A stretch of 64,000 nucleotides of DNA from Saprospiraceae bacterium (GCA_013214355.1 JABSSL010000009.1:1-64000); one strand, 5' to 3'. Counted from the stretch's first letter, positions 34,412 through 44,897 are shown. The notes: a model not told the origin generated them from the sequence alone. Translations and numbers: made by a program.

Positions 34412-35953
34412 ATGAAAAATTATCTAATGTTACTCGGTATGGCATTTCTTTTGGGGAGCTGTACCGACACTCCAACGGAGGATACTGCCCCTCCTCCAAA
34501 CATCGTATTCCTTTTTGCTGATGACCTTTCTTACCAAGCAGTCAGAGCGCTGGGTAATGAAGAAGTGCATACCCCTAATATTGATCGCCTGGCACAAGCG
34601 GGTACAACCTTTACACACACCTACAATATGGGGGGATGGAATGGCGCCATTTGCGTTGCTTCTCGAGCCATGATGATTTCAGGACAGTACATTTGGAATG
34701 CGCAGAGAAGAGCAAAGCAATGGAGTGATAAGGATTCCACAGCTTTAGCGGACAGTTGGGGGCGTTTAATGGCGCGGGAAGGCTACGACACCTACATGTC
34801 TGGGAAGTGGCACGTAGCTGCACCTGCTGATCATGTATTTGATCAAGCTAAGCATGTTCGTCCAGGGATGCCGGGTGACGAAAGAGGGAAGAGATGGCGC
34901 GATATCAATGAGGGTATTAAGAAAGCACTAATTGAAAGTGGGAATGTGAAAGATGTCATGCCGGCCGGATACCATCGACCTAATGATGAAAATGACAACA
35001 GTTGGTCCCCATATGATACTACCTTCGGTGGTTTTTGGGAAGGCGGAAAACACTGGAGTGAAGTCTTGAAGGATGATGCCCTGGGGTATATCGAGGAAGC
35101 ATCCGCGAAGGATAACCCCTTCTTTATGTACTTGGCTTTTAATGCGCCTCACGATCCTCGACAAGCACCAAAATCTTTTGTAGATCAATACCCTGTAGAT
35201 GAGGTGGCAGTTCCCAAAAACTTCTTACCAGCCTATCCGTGGGCGAAAGAAATTGGCAACGGGATTGGTCTTCGCGACGAGGATCTAGCCCCCTATCCAC
35301 GTACTGAATATGCCGTAAAAGTGCATCGACAGGAGTACTATGCCATTATCACTCACCTTGACGAACAGATCGGTTTGATCCTTGATGCTCTAGAGGCATC
35401 CGGTAAGATAGACAATACCTACATTTTCTTTTCCGCAGATCATGGCCTGTCAGTGGGGCATCATGGATTGATTGGCAAGCAAAGTCTATTTGATCATAGT
35501 GTTCGAGTGCCTTTGATGGTAGCTGGCCCGGGGATAAAGGCAGGGGAACGGATTGAACAGGATCTATATCTGCAAGATGTCATGGCTACCAGCCTAGAAA
35601 TGGCCGGCATAGCACAACCAGATTATGTTGAATTCAAAAGTTTCCTAGGTTTGGCAAAAGGAGAGGATACATCTACTCATTATCCTGAGATATATGGCGC
35701 CTACGTCAACTACCAGCGAATGATCAGAAAGGACGGCTACAAGCTTCTAGTTTATCCAGAGGTACCCAAGGTCTTGTTGTTCAATATGGAGGAGGATCCA
35801 CTGGAAATGAATGATTTGGCGGAGGATGCAGCTAATCAAGAGCAAGTTCAGACTCTCTTTAATGATCTGTTGCAGCTACAGCAGAAGATGGAAGATGAGT
35901 TGAATCTCCAACCCGCATTCGATGCCTGGAAAGCGGCGCAGAAGGAAAGTTGA
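34412..35953 (+). CDS. Lipoprotein sulfatase, second member of the pair
   Basis: The 513-residue lipoprotein (lipobox LLGSC, Cys17) differs from its neighbour and belongs to the choline/iduronate-sulfatase-like group. The modified residue is Cys81 in GAICVASRAMMISG (C-x-A-x-R). LFADDLSYQA binds the metal, and HVAAPADH and FFSADHGLSVGHHGLIGK complete the site. It is translated from the same transcript as the preceding sulfatase. The pair probably desulfates a sulfated glycan, fitting a marine lifestyle; no TonB-dependent receptor or glycosidase adjoins them. Confidence 0.93.
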   Translation: MKNYLMLLGMAFLLGSCTDTPTEDTAPPPNIVFLFADDLSYQAVRALGNEEVHTPNIDRLAQAGTTFTHTYNMGGWNGAICVASRAMMISGQYIWNAQRRAKQWSDKDSTALADSWGRLMAREGYDTYMSGKWHVAAPADHVFDQAKHVRPGMPGDERGKRWRDINEGIKKALIESGNVKDVMPAGYHRPNDENDNSWSPYDTTFGGFWEGGKHWSEVLKDDALGYIEEASAKDNPFFMYLAFNAPHDPRQAPKSFVDQYPVDEVAVPKNFLPAYPWAKEIGNGIGLRDEDLAPYPRTEYAVKVHRQEYYAIITHLDEQIGLILDALEASGKIDNTYIFFSADHGLSVGHHGLIGKQSLFDHSVRVPLMVAGPGIKAGERIEQDLYLQDVMATSLEMAGIAQPDYVEFKSFLGLAKGEDTSTHYPEIYGAYVNYQRMIRKDGYKLLVYPEVPKVLLFNMEEDPLEMNDLAEDAANQEQVQTLFNDLLQLQQKMEDELNLQPAFDAWKAAQKES

Positions 35954-36009
35954 TTGTCCTGATCCAGTAGCTCCGTAAGTCATCTTATTGGAAGGATAAC
36001 CCGAAAATA

Positions 36010-36053
36010 AACATAGGTCCAAACGCCAGTATTTGTGCGTTTGGACCTATGTT
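36010..36053. terminator. Bidirectional terminator between sulfatase 2 and parE
   Basis: A perfect 17-bp inverted repeat (36010-36026 with 36037-36053, loop of ten) lies between convergent genes. On the plus strand TTATT and on the minus strand TTATTTTCGG follow, so it can act both ways. Confidence 0.8.
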
Positions 36054-36079
36054 ATTGCAGCAGTAGAGGAAGAGCTAGC

Positions 36080-37999
36080 TTAACTAGCTTCCGCCAAAGT
36101 CTCCACTTCGGCTTTCTCTTCCGCAGCCTCAGCTTCTTCCTCTGCTCCTTCTACTTCATCAATTTCAAAACGCAGATTATCAATAATGAAATCCTGTCTT
36201 TGAGGCGTGTTCTTACCCATGAAGTAGGAAAGGATATCGTCTATATCAGCATCTTCATTTAGAATCACTGGCTCCAGGCGAATATCGTCTCCGATAAAGT
36301 CGCCAAACTCATTCGGCGAAATCTCTCCTAATCCCTTAAATCGGGTAATCTCAGGTTTGCCACGTAGCTTATTGATGGCAGCTTGTTTCTCTGCTTCGCT
36401 GTAACAATAGTAGGTCTTACTTTTGTCCCTTACCCTAAATAAAGGGGTCTCCAAGATGTAGAGATGACCATTACGCACAAGATCAGGGAAGAATTGCAAG
36501 AAGAAGGTCAGGAGGAGCAGCCGGATATGCATGCCATCTACATCGGCATCCGTAGCGACCACTACTCGATTGTAACGCAAATCATCCAGATCATCTTCTA
36601 TATTCAGTGCATGCTGCAGCAGGTTGAATTCCTCATTTTCATAGACAACTCGCTTGGTTAAGCCAAAGCAGTTTAGCGGTTTTCCACGAAGACTAAAAAC
36701 GGCTTGAGTTTGCACATCTCGAGCTTTCGTAATGGAACCACTAGCAGAATCACCCTCAGTGATGAAGATGGTCGTAGCTAAGCGCCTCTCTTCTGGAGTC
36801 TTTCTGGGTCCATCATTAAAGTGCAGGCGACAATCACGCAGCTTCTTGTTATGTAGATTGGCCTTCTTGGCCCTTTGGTTGGCGAGTTTTTTGATACCGG
36901 CAATCTCCTTGCGTTCCCGTTCGGATTGTTGTATCCTTTTTTCAATGGCTTTTGCCACTTCCGGGAATTGGTGGAGGTAATTCGAGAATTTTTCTCCGAA
37001 GGTATTCTTTACGTGGGTTCGAATCGTCGCTTGATCCGGACCCATATTGGTAGAACCAAGCTTAGTCTTGGTTTGAGATTCAAAAACAGGTTCTTCTACC
37101 TTTAAACTAACAGCAGCAATAATGGAAGCCAAAATATCTTTGCGATCAAACTTGCCGAAGTGCTTCTGAATAGTTTCTACCACCGCTTCTTTAAAAGCCA
37201 TTAAGTGGGTACCACCTTGGGTCGTGTTTTGTCCATTCACAAATGAATGGTATTGTTCACCGTAGTGATTACCATGGCTCATTGCTACCTCGATGTCATC
37301 ATCTTTCAAGTGTACGATAGGGTAGCGCAGTTGCTCACTATTCGTCTTCCTGCTCAGCAGGTCCAACAGACCGTTCTTGGAGACGAAGGTCTTACCATTG
37401 AAATTGAGTTTTAGCCCAGCATTGAGATAAGCATAGTTCCACAATTGATTCTCTACATAATCAGGTCGGAACTTATATTTTTTGAAAACACTATCGTCAG
37501 GTTGGAAGATGATGCTGGTGCCATTAGCATCCTTTGATTTGCTTACTCGATGATCCTTGATCAATTCGCCACGCTTGAATTCAGCCACTTTGGTTTTCCC
37601 ATCTCGAACGGCCTGTACCTTGAAGTAATTGGATAGGGCATTAACGGCTTTGGTACCTACCCCATTTAGACCCACCGATTTCTTGAAGGCCTTGGAGTCA
37701 TATTTACCTCCCGTATTAATTTTAGATACGCAATCAACTACCTTCCCCAGCGGAATCCCTCGCCCATAATCGCGAATTTCCACTTGTCCTTCCTTTATAT
37801 TGATGTCTATATTCTTACCGAAGCCCATGACATATTCATCAATGGAGTTATCGAGCACTTCCTTCAAAAGGATATAAATGCCATCATCCATCGCAGAACC
37901 ATCTCCTAGTTTTCCGATGTACATACCGGGTCTTAGGCGGATGTGCTCTTTCCAGTCCAGCGAACGAATATTGTCTTCTGTGTAATTTACTTGTGCCAT
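36080..37999 (-). CDS. parE: DNA topoisomerase IV subunit B
   Basis: The ATPase subunit of topoisomerase IV, which decatenates daughter chromosomes. The 639-residue protein starts with the Bacteroidota ParE signature ([21 protein letters not shown]), then the GHKL motifs [18 protein letters not shown] and [13 protein letters not shown], and the TOPRIM motifs [10 protein letters not shown] and [12 protein letters not shown]. GyrB of this phylum instead reads LEGLEAVRKRPAMYIG. The acidic C-terminal tail ([20 protein letters not shown], about 620-639) is an unusual extra. The parC gene is not adjacent downstream, where Bacteroidota often have it. Confidence 0.95.
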   Translation of the reverse strand: MAQVNYTEDNIRSLDWKEHIRLRPGMYIGKLGDGSAMDDGIYILLKEVLDNSIDEYVMGFGKNIDINIKEGQVEIRDYGRGIPLGKVVDCVSKINTGGKYDSKAFKKSVGLNGVGTKAVNALSNYFKVQAVRDGKTKVAEFKRGELIKDHRVSKSKDANGTSIIFQPDDSVFKKYKFRPDYVENQLWNYAYLNAGLKLNFNGKTFVSKNGLLDLLSRKTNSEQLRYPIVHLKDDDIEVAMSHGNHYGEQYHSFVNGQNTTQGGTHLMAFKEAVVETIQKHFGKFDRKDILASIIAAVSLKVEEPVFESQTKTKLGSTNMGPDQATIRTHVKNTFGEKFSNYLHQFPEVAKAIEKRIQQSERERKEIAGIKKLANQRAKKANLHNKKLRDCRLHFNDGPRKTPEERRLATTIFITEGDSASGSITKARDVQTQAVFSLRGKPLNCFGLTKRVVYENEEFNLLQHALNIEDDLDDLRYNRVVVATDADVDGMHIRLLLLTFFLQFFPDLVRNGHLYILETPLFRVRDKSKTYYCYSEAEKQAAINKLRGKPEITRFKGLGEISPNEFGDFIGDDIRLEPVILNEDADIDDILSYFMGKNTPQRQDFIIDNLRFEIDEVEGAEEEAEAAEEKAEVETLAEAS

Positions 38000-38079
38000 C
38001 TTTCTTTGAAATGTTGGGATGCTTTAAGCTAATGTTTGAATCAAAGAGAATCTTCTGCGTTTACTAAAAAAGTTACCTA

Positions 38080-38239
38080 GAGTATGTTTAAATTCCCATT
38101 AATCGGCTGTGAGCGGCAAATTTTCTCCTGTGCTTCGTTAAAAAGCCTCGCCGTACCTTCCAGGTATGTCTACGTTTTTTGCCTCACCCAGCATAAAATT
38201 TGCTCGCCCTCGCACAATCCTGGAATTTTAAACACACTC
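38080..38239. repeat. 160-bp imperfect palindromic repeat element
   Basis: The ends GAGTATGTTTAAATTCC (38080-38096) and GGAATTTTAAACACACTC (38222-38239) are inverted repeats. The inner parts also pair: GCAAATTTT with AAAATTTGC, and GGTA-type arms around CCTTCCAGG in the centre. The whole is a 160-bp imperfect hairpin of the MITE or REP type, in the gap upstream of parE. No open reading frame. Confidence 0.65.
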
Positions 38240-38556
38240 TTAAGCTTTATTGGTAACGCCCTTGATACCGGGCATAATTGCATTCTTTTCTCATTTTTAT
38301 GAAACGACTAATGTACAAAACGTTTTAGCACAAAATTCGTTATACATGGGGCGAACTATAATCCTATATATCGCTTTATACCAGGATGTGATACTTTAAA
38401 TGCTTACTTGTACAGCAGTCTCTTTAGTGACTTTCGTTAACTTTGGAAACCTATGATTCAAGTAGCTTTCTCACATAATTTACAAGCTACATTAGCTCTA
38501 TGCTAACTTATTTTGCAATAAGCAAAAATAAGAAAAACTAGCGCATTGTCAACAAA
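38240..38556. other. AT-rich gap with a short hairpin
   Basis: Nothing coding is seen. CTTATTTTGC (38508-38517) can pair with GCAAAAATAAG (38523-38533) just before the next gene, in an AT-rich context. Confidence 0.4.
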
Positions 38557-39117
38557 TTGTTTAATGTTTTTAAAACTTTTCGTGTTATTTTGGAAAGGAC
38601 ACAACTGCTACAACATCCGGGTATGGATGTGCTTCGCAAAGCACTGATTCGAGAGACGAGGTGGCAACTGGCTGCTTCCATTGCCTTGATGTTGCTAGGA
38701 TGGGTGTTGTTAGGTTTCTTCTACAAATCCAGTGTTATAGTGAGCTTACTTGGCTTATTGATGAGCGTGACCGCAGCGCGTTATATTTATGCTTTTTCTG
38801 CCATCAAAGAAGCAGATGATCATCCGCTGATCCAATTAATCTCCCAGGAACCGGAACGCATCGTCTGGGTATATGGCCAACAAACGGAAAGGCTACCTTT
38901 TGGACTACGGTTTTCCCGTTCTTCTGTGTTGTACTTCAAATTAATTGATAGAGAGGAATTTAGCGTCAGCATCCCTAGTCGCTACGTTAGATTAGTCTCG
39001 AAGACTTTAAATCGACTCATTCCGGAAGCTAGTTTTGGATTCTCTGAACAGAAAGCCAATCGTTATGCTGAGCAGCCCGGCTTGCTTCGGAAAGACTCTA
39101 ATTCAAGGAATAGATAG
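38557..39117 (+). CDS. Hypothetical membrane protein with two TM helices
   Basis: Up to 186 residues: an N-terminal amphipathic part, two TM helices (about 38-56 and 60-80), then a cytoplasmic domain with strands such as RIVWVYGQQTERLPFGLRFSRSSVLYFKLIDREEFSV, resembling a PH-like fold, and a charged tail. I do not recognise the family. The start is uncertain: TTG at 38557 gives the longest product, while ATG at 38623 (GMDVLRKAL) gives 164 residues and keeps both helices. It converges with an NTF2-like gene. Confidence 0.65.
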   Translation: MFNVFKTFRVILERTQLLQHPGMDVLRKALIRETRWQLAASIALMLLGWVLLGFFYKSSVIVSLLGLLMSVTAARYIYAFSAIKEADDHPLIQLISQEPERIVWVYGQQTERLPFGLRFSRSSVLYFKLIDREEFSVSIPSRYVRLVSKTLNRLIPEASFGFSEQKANRYAEQPGLLRKDSNSRNR

Positions 39118-39170
39118 CTCCCCCAATGATTCAGATAGAAAGAAGCCATCTTTGAAGAGAATGGTCGTCT

Positions 39171-39668
39171 TTATTGTTCGATAAATCCTTGTTCTGGAGT
39201 CTTACAGTTTTCCTTGCGACGGGTATCTACAATTGAGGTAATTTTCCAGCCTTCTTCAAATTTGACCAATTCAAAGACATTGTATCCACAATGCGAAAGC
39301 TTTTCGCCTAGATAAAAACTATAGTCCGTCCAAACGTAGGCTAAGGGACCATCAATTCGGACTTCATAAGACCAGATTTTCTCATCGTATACTTGCTCAT
39401 GTGGAGTGGCAATTTGGGTGAGAAAACGATTTAGAGATCCTTCTCGTAGAGCTACTTTCCCTTCCCGGTTTTTGGCTGCTGTTCCCATTCGGGCGTCCTG
39501 TACAAAAACAGCACTGATCATACTACTATCTCCCGCTCGCATTCCATTAAACATTTGTTGAATGGCTTTGATGATCGTTTTCTCATCTTCTGATTGTTGG
39601 GCAATTCCTGGGGTAGAAAAAAGAGTCATCGAAAAGAGTACAGAAAAGCAGATCACTATTTTTTTCAT
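39171..39668 (-). CDS. Exported NTF2/SnoaL-like protein
   Basis: The 165-residue protein has a signal peptide (1-20, ending GIAQQ) and a single NTF2-like domain: KTIIKAIQQMFNGMRAGDSSMISAVF, then DGPLAYVWTDYSFYLGEKLSHCGYNVFELVK and the closing GWKITSIVDTRRKENC. The first part matches nuclear-transport-factor-2-like proteins of Bacteroidota with a helix followed by D-A-R at the mouth of the cone. The ATG at 39668 (MKKIVICFS) is chosen as the start of the signal peptide. Ligand and role are unknown. Confidence 0.83.
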   Translation of the reverse strand: MKKIVICFSVLFSMTLFSTPGIAQQSEDEKTIIKAIQQMFNGMRAGDSSMISAVFVQDARMGTAAKNREGKVALREGSLNRFLTQIATPHEQVYDEKIWSYEVRIDGPLAYVWTDYSFYLGEKLSHCGYNVFELVKFEEGWKITSIVDTRRKENCKTPEQGFIEQ

Positions 39669-39824
39669 AATTATTAATATTTTGCGAGTGTCTTTATACA
39701 ATACTTTAATACTGTAAATGGGACCAATTTCCGCGAGATTTACCTCAAGCTTCACGCGCTAAAGAACACAAAAATTGTTTGAGAATCAAGGGAAATAGTC
39801 GCTGCAGTTTAGAATAATTGGCAA

Positions 39825-40850
39825 ATGAGCAAGATTTTACTGCTACTGAGTGTAGCCTGTTGTATGCTTTCTTGTGCAGCTGTAAAACCAGTGGGTGTTT
39901 TCCCTACAACCCCCAGTTCGGGGCCTGATTACAGCAAATTAGCCTTTTGGGCAGCACATCCAGATAAGGAAGATCCAGCAGATCGAGTGCCAGATGGGGT
40001 CAGCAAACAAACAGATTTAATAGGAGAAGTGGATGTCTTCTTTTTACACCCCACTACCTACACGGGCAAAAAAGGGCATGACCAATGGAACGGAGGACTG
40101 ACGGATGTTAAGCTAAATGATAGAACGGATGGTAGTACCATTTTATACCAGGCGAGTATTTTTAATGATGCGGGCAGAGTTTTTGCCCCTCGCTATCGCC
40201 AAGCCCATTTAAATGCTTATTTCAGTTCTGATACCGCCTCGGCACGGAAGGCTTTTGCCTTGGCCTATCAAGACGTGAGAGCGGCCTTTAGTTACTACAT
40301 GGAGCATCATAATGATGGACGACCGATCATTATTGCAGCCCATAGCCAAGGTACGACTCATGCGGGGCCATTAATCAAGGAATTCTTTGACGGCAAACCC
40401 TTGCAGGAAAAACTCGTGGCAGCCTATCTAATTGGCATGCCGGTTCCAAAGAACTTTTTCAAAGAGATAAAAGCTTGTGATACGCCGACCAGTACGGAAT
40501 GCTTTTGTACTTGGCGTACTTTCCGGAGAGATTACCTGCCATCAAAGGAGGTCGTTGGCGAGCAAATTGCAGTGACTAACCCCCTATCTTGGTCGCTGGA
40601 CAATACCTATCAACCTAAGACGTTGAATCAAGGGGCAGTTTTGCGAAAATTTGAGAAGATATTGCCGGAATTAGTCGATGCCCAGGTAGAACAAGGTGTT
40701 CTCTGGGTCAATAAGCCCAAATTTCCGGGCAGTTTTCTCTTCCGTACGAAGCGTTATCACATTGTAGATCTGAATTTTTTCTACCTCAATGTGCGAAGCA
40801 ATGCCAGGCTCAGAGCAGAATCCTGGCTCAAGGAAATGGCGGACCGTTAG
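39825..40850 (+). CDS. DUF3089 alpha/beta-hydrolase-like lipoprotein
   Basis: A 341-residue predicted lipoprotein (lipobox CCMLSC, Cys17) of the DUF3089 family. The nucleophile elbow is AAHSQGTTHAGPL (Ser at about 175), FFLHPTTYTGK lies near the start, and the later FCTWRTFRRDYLP and YHIVDLNFFYLNVR-NAR segments are family landmarks. These features suggest an alpha/beta hydrolase of unknown substrate, anchored at the envelope. Its stop is 23 bp before a histidine kinase gene on the same strand, so the two may be cotranscribed. Confidence 0.88.
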   Translation: MSKILLLLSVACCMLSCAAVKPVGVFPTTPSSGPDYSKLAFWAAHPDKEDPADRVPDGVSKQTDLIGEVDVFFLHPTTYTGKKGHDQWNGGLTDVKLNDRTDGSTILYQASIFNDAGRVFAPRYRQAHLNAYFSSDTASARKAFALAYQDVRAAFSYYMEHHNDGRPIIIAAHSQGTTHAGPLIKEFFDGKPLQEKLVAAYLIGMPVPKNFFKEIKACDTPTSTECFCTWRTFRRDYLPSKEVVGEQIAVTNPLSWSLDNTYQPKTLNQGAVLRKFEKILPELVDAQVEQGVLWVNKPKFPGSFLFRTKRYHIVDLNFFYLNVRSNARLRAESWLKEMADR

Positions 40851-40873
40851 CTGGGACCCAAAAAGTAAGATTT

Positions 40874-42100
40874 ATGGACATCTATTCTCGGGCATCAAAG
40901 TGGAAACTCTATTTAGCGATTGGGGGAATCTTTATCATCGCTGCATCTATGGTCTATACCCAGTATCTGGCGAGGCAATTGGCTAAACAAGAGGAGCGGC
41001 AGGCCTTGCATTGGCAAATGGCGAATGAGATCGTTAACTCCATTGATGAAGAAGAAATTGATGCTTGTGACTATACCCTGCAAGGGGTGATTATGACTAG
41101 CAACACGACTATCCCCGTGATTTTAGTGGATAGTGAACGAGGTACAATTTTAGATGCCATTAACTTTGGTCCTGACCTGGACGATGATAAAGAGTACTTA
41201 GCTAAAGTCGTAGCTCGGCTTCAGCGAAAACCGGACTTTGAGCCCATCAAGGGTTTTGGGGCAGATATCTACTTTCTTGAATCCAGACTACTCCGACAAC
41301 TCCGATATTTTCCGGTCGTTCAATTACTATTAATATCCGGCTTTATCCTATTTGGCTACATGAGCTTCAATTCTGCCCGTAGAGCTGAGCAAAATCGCGT
41401 TTGGGTAGGGATGGCTAAAGAAACAGCTCATCAATTGGGAACCCCTATTTCTGCCATTATTGCCTGGGTTGAACATGTGAAAATGATCCGAGAAAAGGAT
41501 GAGGAGGTGATGGAGATTATGGGTGAATTGAATAATGATGTAGAACGCCTCAATCTCATCGCGGACCGCTTTTCAAAGATCGGATCTACACCCAAGCTGC
41601 AACCCATTGATATCTATGAAGAGTTGGAGAAATGTCGAGCCTACATGGTGCGCCGAGCTCCTCGTCGTGTTTCCTTCGAATTTCCACATCCCGCTTCCGG
41701 ACGAGCCACGGTGATGGTAAACCCACCCTTGTTTGATTGGGTAATCGAAAATCTGCTGCGAAATGCTCTAGATGCGATGGAAGGTAGAGGGACCATCAGT
41801 GCTACAGTGGTGGAAGAAAAGGGGAATATCCATATCGATGTTAGTGATACAGGAAAAGGCATTCCTGCTGGCAAGTTTAAGCGCGTATTCCAGCCCGGTT
41901 TTACCACCAAAAAGCGAGGTTGGGGCTTAGGGCTTTCACTGGCTAAGCGAATCATAGAAGAGTATCACTCTGGGAAGATATTTGTCAAAAAGTCGGTAGA
42001 GAATGAAGGCACAACCTTCTCCATAATTTTACCCAAAGGCGATCAGCTATTGGTTAAGGATCAAGCAGAACCAGTAGAGGTAGATAGAACGATCTCCTAG
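40874..42100 (+). CDS. Membrane-bound sensor histidine kinase
   Basis: The 408-residue kinase has TM1 (about 11-30), an extracytoplasmic sensor region (31-143), TM2 (about 146-165) and a cytoplasmic kinase. The phospho-acceptor is H187 in GMAKETAHQLGTPISAI, followed by the N-box ENLLRNALDAMEG, the D-box DTGKGIPAG and a G-box (GWGLGLSLAKRI). The T-P after the His marks the HisKA group. No HAMP or PAS domain is visible. No response regulator gene adjoins it, so the partner is elsewhere. Its last 4 bp overlap the 3' end of the convergent outer-membrane protein gene. Confidence 0.92.
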   Translation: MDIYSRASKWKLYLAIGGIFIIAASMVYTQYLARQLAKQEERQALHWQMANEIVNSIDEEEIDACDYTLQGVIMTSNTTIPVILVDSERGTILDAINFGPDLDDDKEYLAKVVARLQRKPDFEPIKGFGADIYFLESRLLRQLRYFPVVQLLLISGFILFGYMSFNSARRAEQNRVWVGMAKETAHQLGTPISAIIAWVEHVKMIREKDEEVMEIMGELNNDVERLNLIADRFSKIGSTPKLQPIDIYEELEKCRAYMVRRAPRRVSFEFPHPASGRATVMVNPPLFDWVIENLLRNALDAMEGRGTISATVVEEKGNIHIDVSDTGKGIPAGKFKRVFQPGFTTKKRGWGLGLSLAKRIIEEYHSGKIFVKKSVENEGTTFSIILPKGDQLLVKDQAEPVEVDRTIS

Positions 42101-43329
42101 AATATCTTCCTTTTCATAAACCAGATATCTCGCAAGGTAAAACTTACAGAAATTTCATGTTTCACCTCTCGAATTAGATCATTATCTATGCTCCCTCTGT
42201 GGTGATAAGTATAGTTTACGTTCATGTGGTGGGTATATCTGTTGAAGGGAATACCGAGTCCGAAGGTATACGCCCATTCCATAAAATTATTTCCATTAAT
42301 TCTCCAATTGGAATTCTTTAGTTGAAATCCAGTTCTGAACAAGAGTGAGTGCTCGTAGTCTAGCAGTTCATTTTTGAATGGAATAAACTCCAACCCGATT
42401 CGGGGAGTCCAAGTATTAACATATTCGGTATCCTCTCTGCTTTCTAGTCCCTGCCAACCCTGAAAGCGTACATCAGCGCTCAACAAAAAATGGGTAGCCT
42501 TCCAGGAAAACCCAGCACCAATTTCCATTGGAACGCCATATTGACTCTCTTCCAAATCTTCTTCAAAGAGTGAACCGCCAAAGCCATCTAAGGTTATATC
42601 TGTATCATGCTGAAGGTCTACAGCAGGACTAAAGGTGGACCCAAAAGTGACAATATTGTTGCCTAGCGGTAGATGGAGCTGGAGTCCCAGGTCATAGGTA
42701 AAGGCGCGAAGAAAGGTTTCTTCAGTGAGGTTGAAATTACCAATGACACTATTTGAGTTGAAATTTTGAGATTTGTCAATAGCGCCAAATAGAAAATTAG
42801 CATTCACTCCAATGCTAAGAAAAGGAGTAATGGCGTAGGAGTGGCCCCAAAATAGACGACTTACGCCTCCCTCACCTTGATAAATGAGATTGTATGATTC
42901 TCCCAGTATATCTGAATATCGATCAGATTTAATCGAGTACCCCATGGAACTGTAAGGTTGTAATCCGATTGTATTACTCCAGTTTTTGGTAAATCTCAGC
43001 CAGAGGTTAAGATGCGAAAGACCTCCGCCTCTTTGACTGTTGACATCTTCCTCACTGGTCATGCTTAGATAATTTGCCTGTACGCCAAAATCAAAGAACA
43101 TATTTAACAGTGGGGAAAGGCTACTGTAGCTGGCGGGGTTAGTTAGGTTTAAGAAATAGGGAGAGGATAGGCCAATCCCTGCTCCACCTATTCCTTGGAC
43201 CTGCCCATTAGCTCGAGACTTTAAATCACCCAATCCATAGGCTGAGTAAATGGAGCCCGAGGCTTGTCCATAAAGTGCCATACTACTACTGATGATAAAT
43301 AAGCAAGAAAGTAGGAAAGAACATTTCAT
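42097..43329 (-). CDS. Outer-membrane beta-barrel protein (FadL-like form)
   Basis: A 410-residue exported protein with a signal peptide (about 1-22, SMALYGQ). The first part SIYSAYGLGDLKSRANGQVQ-GIGGAGIGL with FLNLTNPASYSSL resembles the FadL/TodX-like barrels of Bacteroidota, and many amphipathic strands continue to the C-terminus. It probably serves the uptake of hydrophobic compounds, or as a structural porin. The ATG at 43329 starts the signal peptide. No operon partner, and the exact family is not identified. Confidence 0.75.
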   Translation of the reverse strand: MKCSFLLSCLFIISSSMALYGQASGSIYSAYGLGDLKSRANGQVQGIGGAGIGLSSPYFLNLTNPASYSSLSPLLNMFFDFGVQANYLSMTSEEDVNSQRGGGLSHLNLWLRFTKNWSNTIGLQPYSSMGYSIKSDRYSDILGESYNLIYQGEGGVSRLFWGHSYAITPFLSIGVNANFLFGAIDKSQNFNSNSVIGNFNLTEETFLRAFTYDLGLQLHLPLGNNIVTFGSTFSPAVDLQHDTDITLDGFGGSLFEEDLEESQYGVPMEIGAGFSWKATHFLLSADVRFQGWQGLESREDTEYVNTWTPRIGLEFIPFKNELLDYEHSLLFRTGFQLKNSNWRINGNNFMEWAYTFGLGIPFNRYTHHMNVNYTYHHRGSIDNDLIREVKHEISVSFTLRDIWFMKRKIF

Positions 43330-43592
43330 ACGTAATAAGTTGAGAAAAAAGCAAAAAAGAGAATACATCAAACCCTAAGGAGGAGGGCTCTCTTGTTTCT
43401 CGTTGTATCATTTTTCTACAAATCAATGTATGGGAGGAGATAATCCATCATCAAACGGATTTTCCCTACCAAGTCGCAATTTGTGGCTTTTTGATGCAGA
43501 AGGCCTTTACATTGATGTAATTCACGCGTTAGTTGAATTAATTTCTCTCTTGTTTGCTCAGCTTGGACTTTTGTAACTCATGATAATCACTT

Positions 43593-44897
43593 ATGGATAT
43601 GAGTAAGGTCAAGCTACGATGGTACCCAATTTTCCTAATGAGCATACTCTATTGGGCCTGTAACCCACCAACGGAAGTAGGAGCCAGTTTCTTTGAGGAA
43701 GAATCTTTTGAAGTCCATTTAGTGGATTCCATGCAGCTATTGTCTTATACCCTACAAGCAGACAGTTTGCCAACAGGCCAATTAAACCGCCTCCTAGTGG
43801 GGTACAAGAATGACCCTCAACTTGGCCAAGTAAGTGCTGAAGCCCATCTGCAGTTTGGTTTAGATGAAAGCTTGGAGGCCTTAGATCATCGCTTTGATCT
43901 TGTGGACTCCATCACCTTAGTACTCCATTACGACAACTACTTTTTTGGAGATACAAATGCTTTACAGGGACTATATCTCTATCAATTGACGGAAGAGCTA
44001 ACTCCTAAGGCAGATAACTTTGATTTTTATAATTCTGATGATTACACACATGAGCGGGAGCCTTTGGCACACCAAACGTTTTACCCGCATCCCTTTCGTG
44101 GGCAAGCTTTAGAGCTCCGGCTACCTGACCAATGGGGGAAGGAGTTGCTGGAGCTTGCCTCGGAGGGAGCGGAAGAAGTGACAGAAAACGCAAAGTTTCA
44201 AGACTATTTCCCAGGCCTGATTCTACAACCTGATACGACTTTGAGTACCATTTTTCTTGGCTTTTCTGCGGATGCTGAACTTAGATTGTACTATCGAAAT
44301 ACAAGGACTTTACCGATTAACCAATCTTATTTTACTTTTTCTATGGCGGATTGGAATTACTACAATCAGATCAAGCGCGTACCGGGTAGTGCTGCATTAG
44401 ATAGCCTACAGAATGGTGAGGATAAGCTACTGTCCAACTATACTGATCAGCAAAGCTTGATTCAAGGGGGAATGGGCCTAAGTACCCGTATTGAATTTCC
44501 AAGTATCCGACGACTGCTCGAGCAGTCCAAAGATTTCCTGGTCAACCGAGCCATCTTACGCTTTTATCCCTTTGTGGAAACGGGCGATGAATTGGCGCAG
44601 CTACCCGCCCAACTTAGTGCTTATTGGGTGGATGAGGATAACAAGGTAGTGCAGGAAGCTTCAGGCTTCGCCTTCTTGCAAAAAGATGAAGAATTTAGAA
44701 GAGACACTTACTACGAATTGGATGTCACGGACTTTGTCGAATTGCAATTAGCTTCCGAACAATTTAGCGACTACGGTCTGATGCTGGCCCTCACTCCAGA
44801 GGACGTAAATGGCTCTCTTCATAGTGTCAAGATATATAATGATGAAGCTGTCACACCTATGCGCTTAGCGATCTACTATTTATCCATCAAAGAATAA
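43593..44897 (+). CDS. DUF4270 lipoprotein
   Basis: The 434-residue lipoprotein (lipobox LYWAC, Cys near 24) has the DUF4270 layout of Bacteroidota surface proteins: an early VGASFFEEESFEV, then LNRLLVGYKNDPQLGQVSAEAHLQF, a middle LPDQWGKELLELA, and a late IRRLLEQSKDFLVNRAILRFYP and YYELDVTDFVELQL. Such proteins are commonly paired with kelch-repeat lipoproteins, as here. The function is not known; surface binding is likely. Confidence 0.87.
   Translation: MDMSKVKLRWYPIFLMSILYWACNPPTEVGASFFEEESFEVHLVDSMQLLSYTLQADSLPTGQLNRLLVGYKNDPQLGQVSAEAHLQFGLDESLEALDHRFDLVDSITLVLHYDNYFFGDTNALQGLYLYQLTEELTPKADNFDFYNSDDYTHEREPLAHQTFYPHPFRGQALELRLPDQWGKELLELASEGAEEVTENAKFQDYFPGLILQPDTTLSTIFLGFSADAELRLYYRNTRTLPINQSYFTFSMADWNYYNQIKRVPGSAALDSLQNGEDKLLSNYTDQQSLIQGGMGLSTRIEFPSIRRLLEQSKDFLVNRAILRFYPFVETGDELAQLPAQLSAYWVDEDNKVVQEASGFAFLQKDEEFRRDTYYELDVTDFVELQLASEQFSDYGLMLALTPEDVNGSLHSVKIYNDEAVTPMRLAIYYLSIKE

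Noticed and set aside
36080-37999. Gyrase subunit B
   Set aside because: The N-terminal signature ([23 protein letters not shown]) is that of ParE in this phylum; GyrB reads LEGLEAVRKRPAMYIG.
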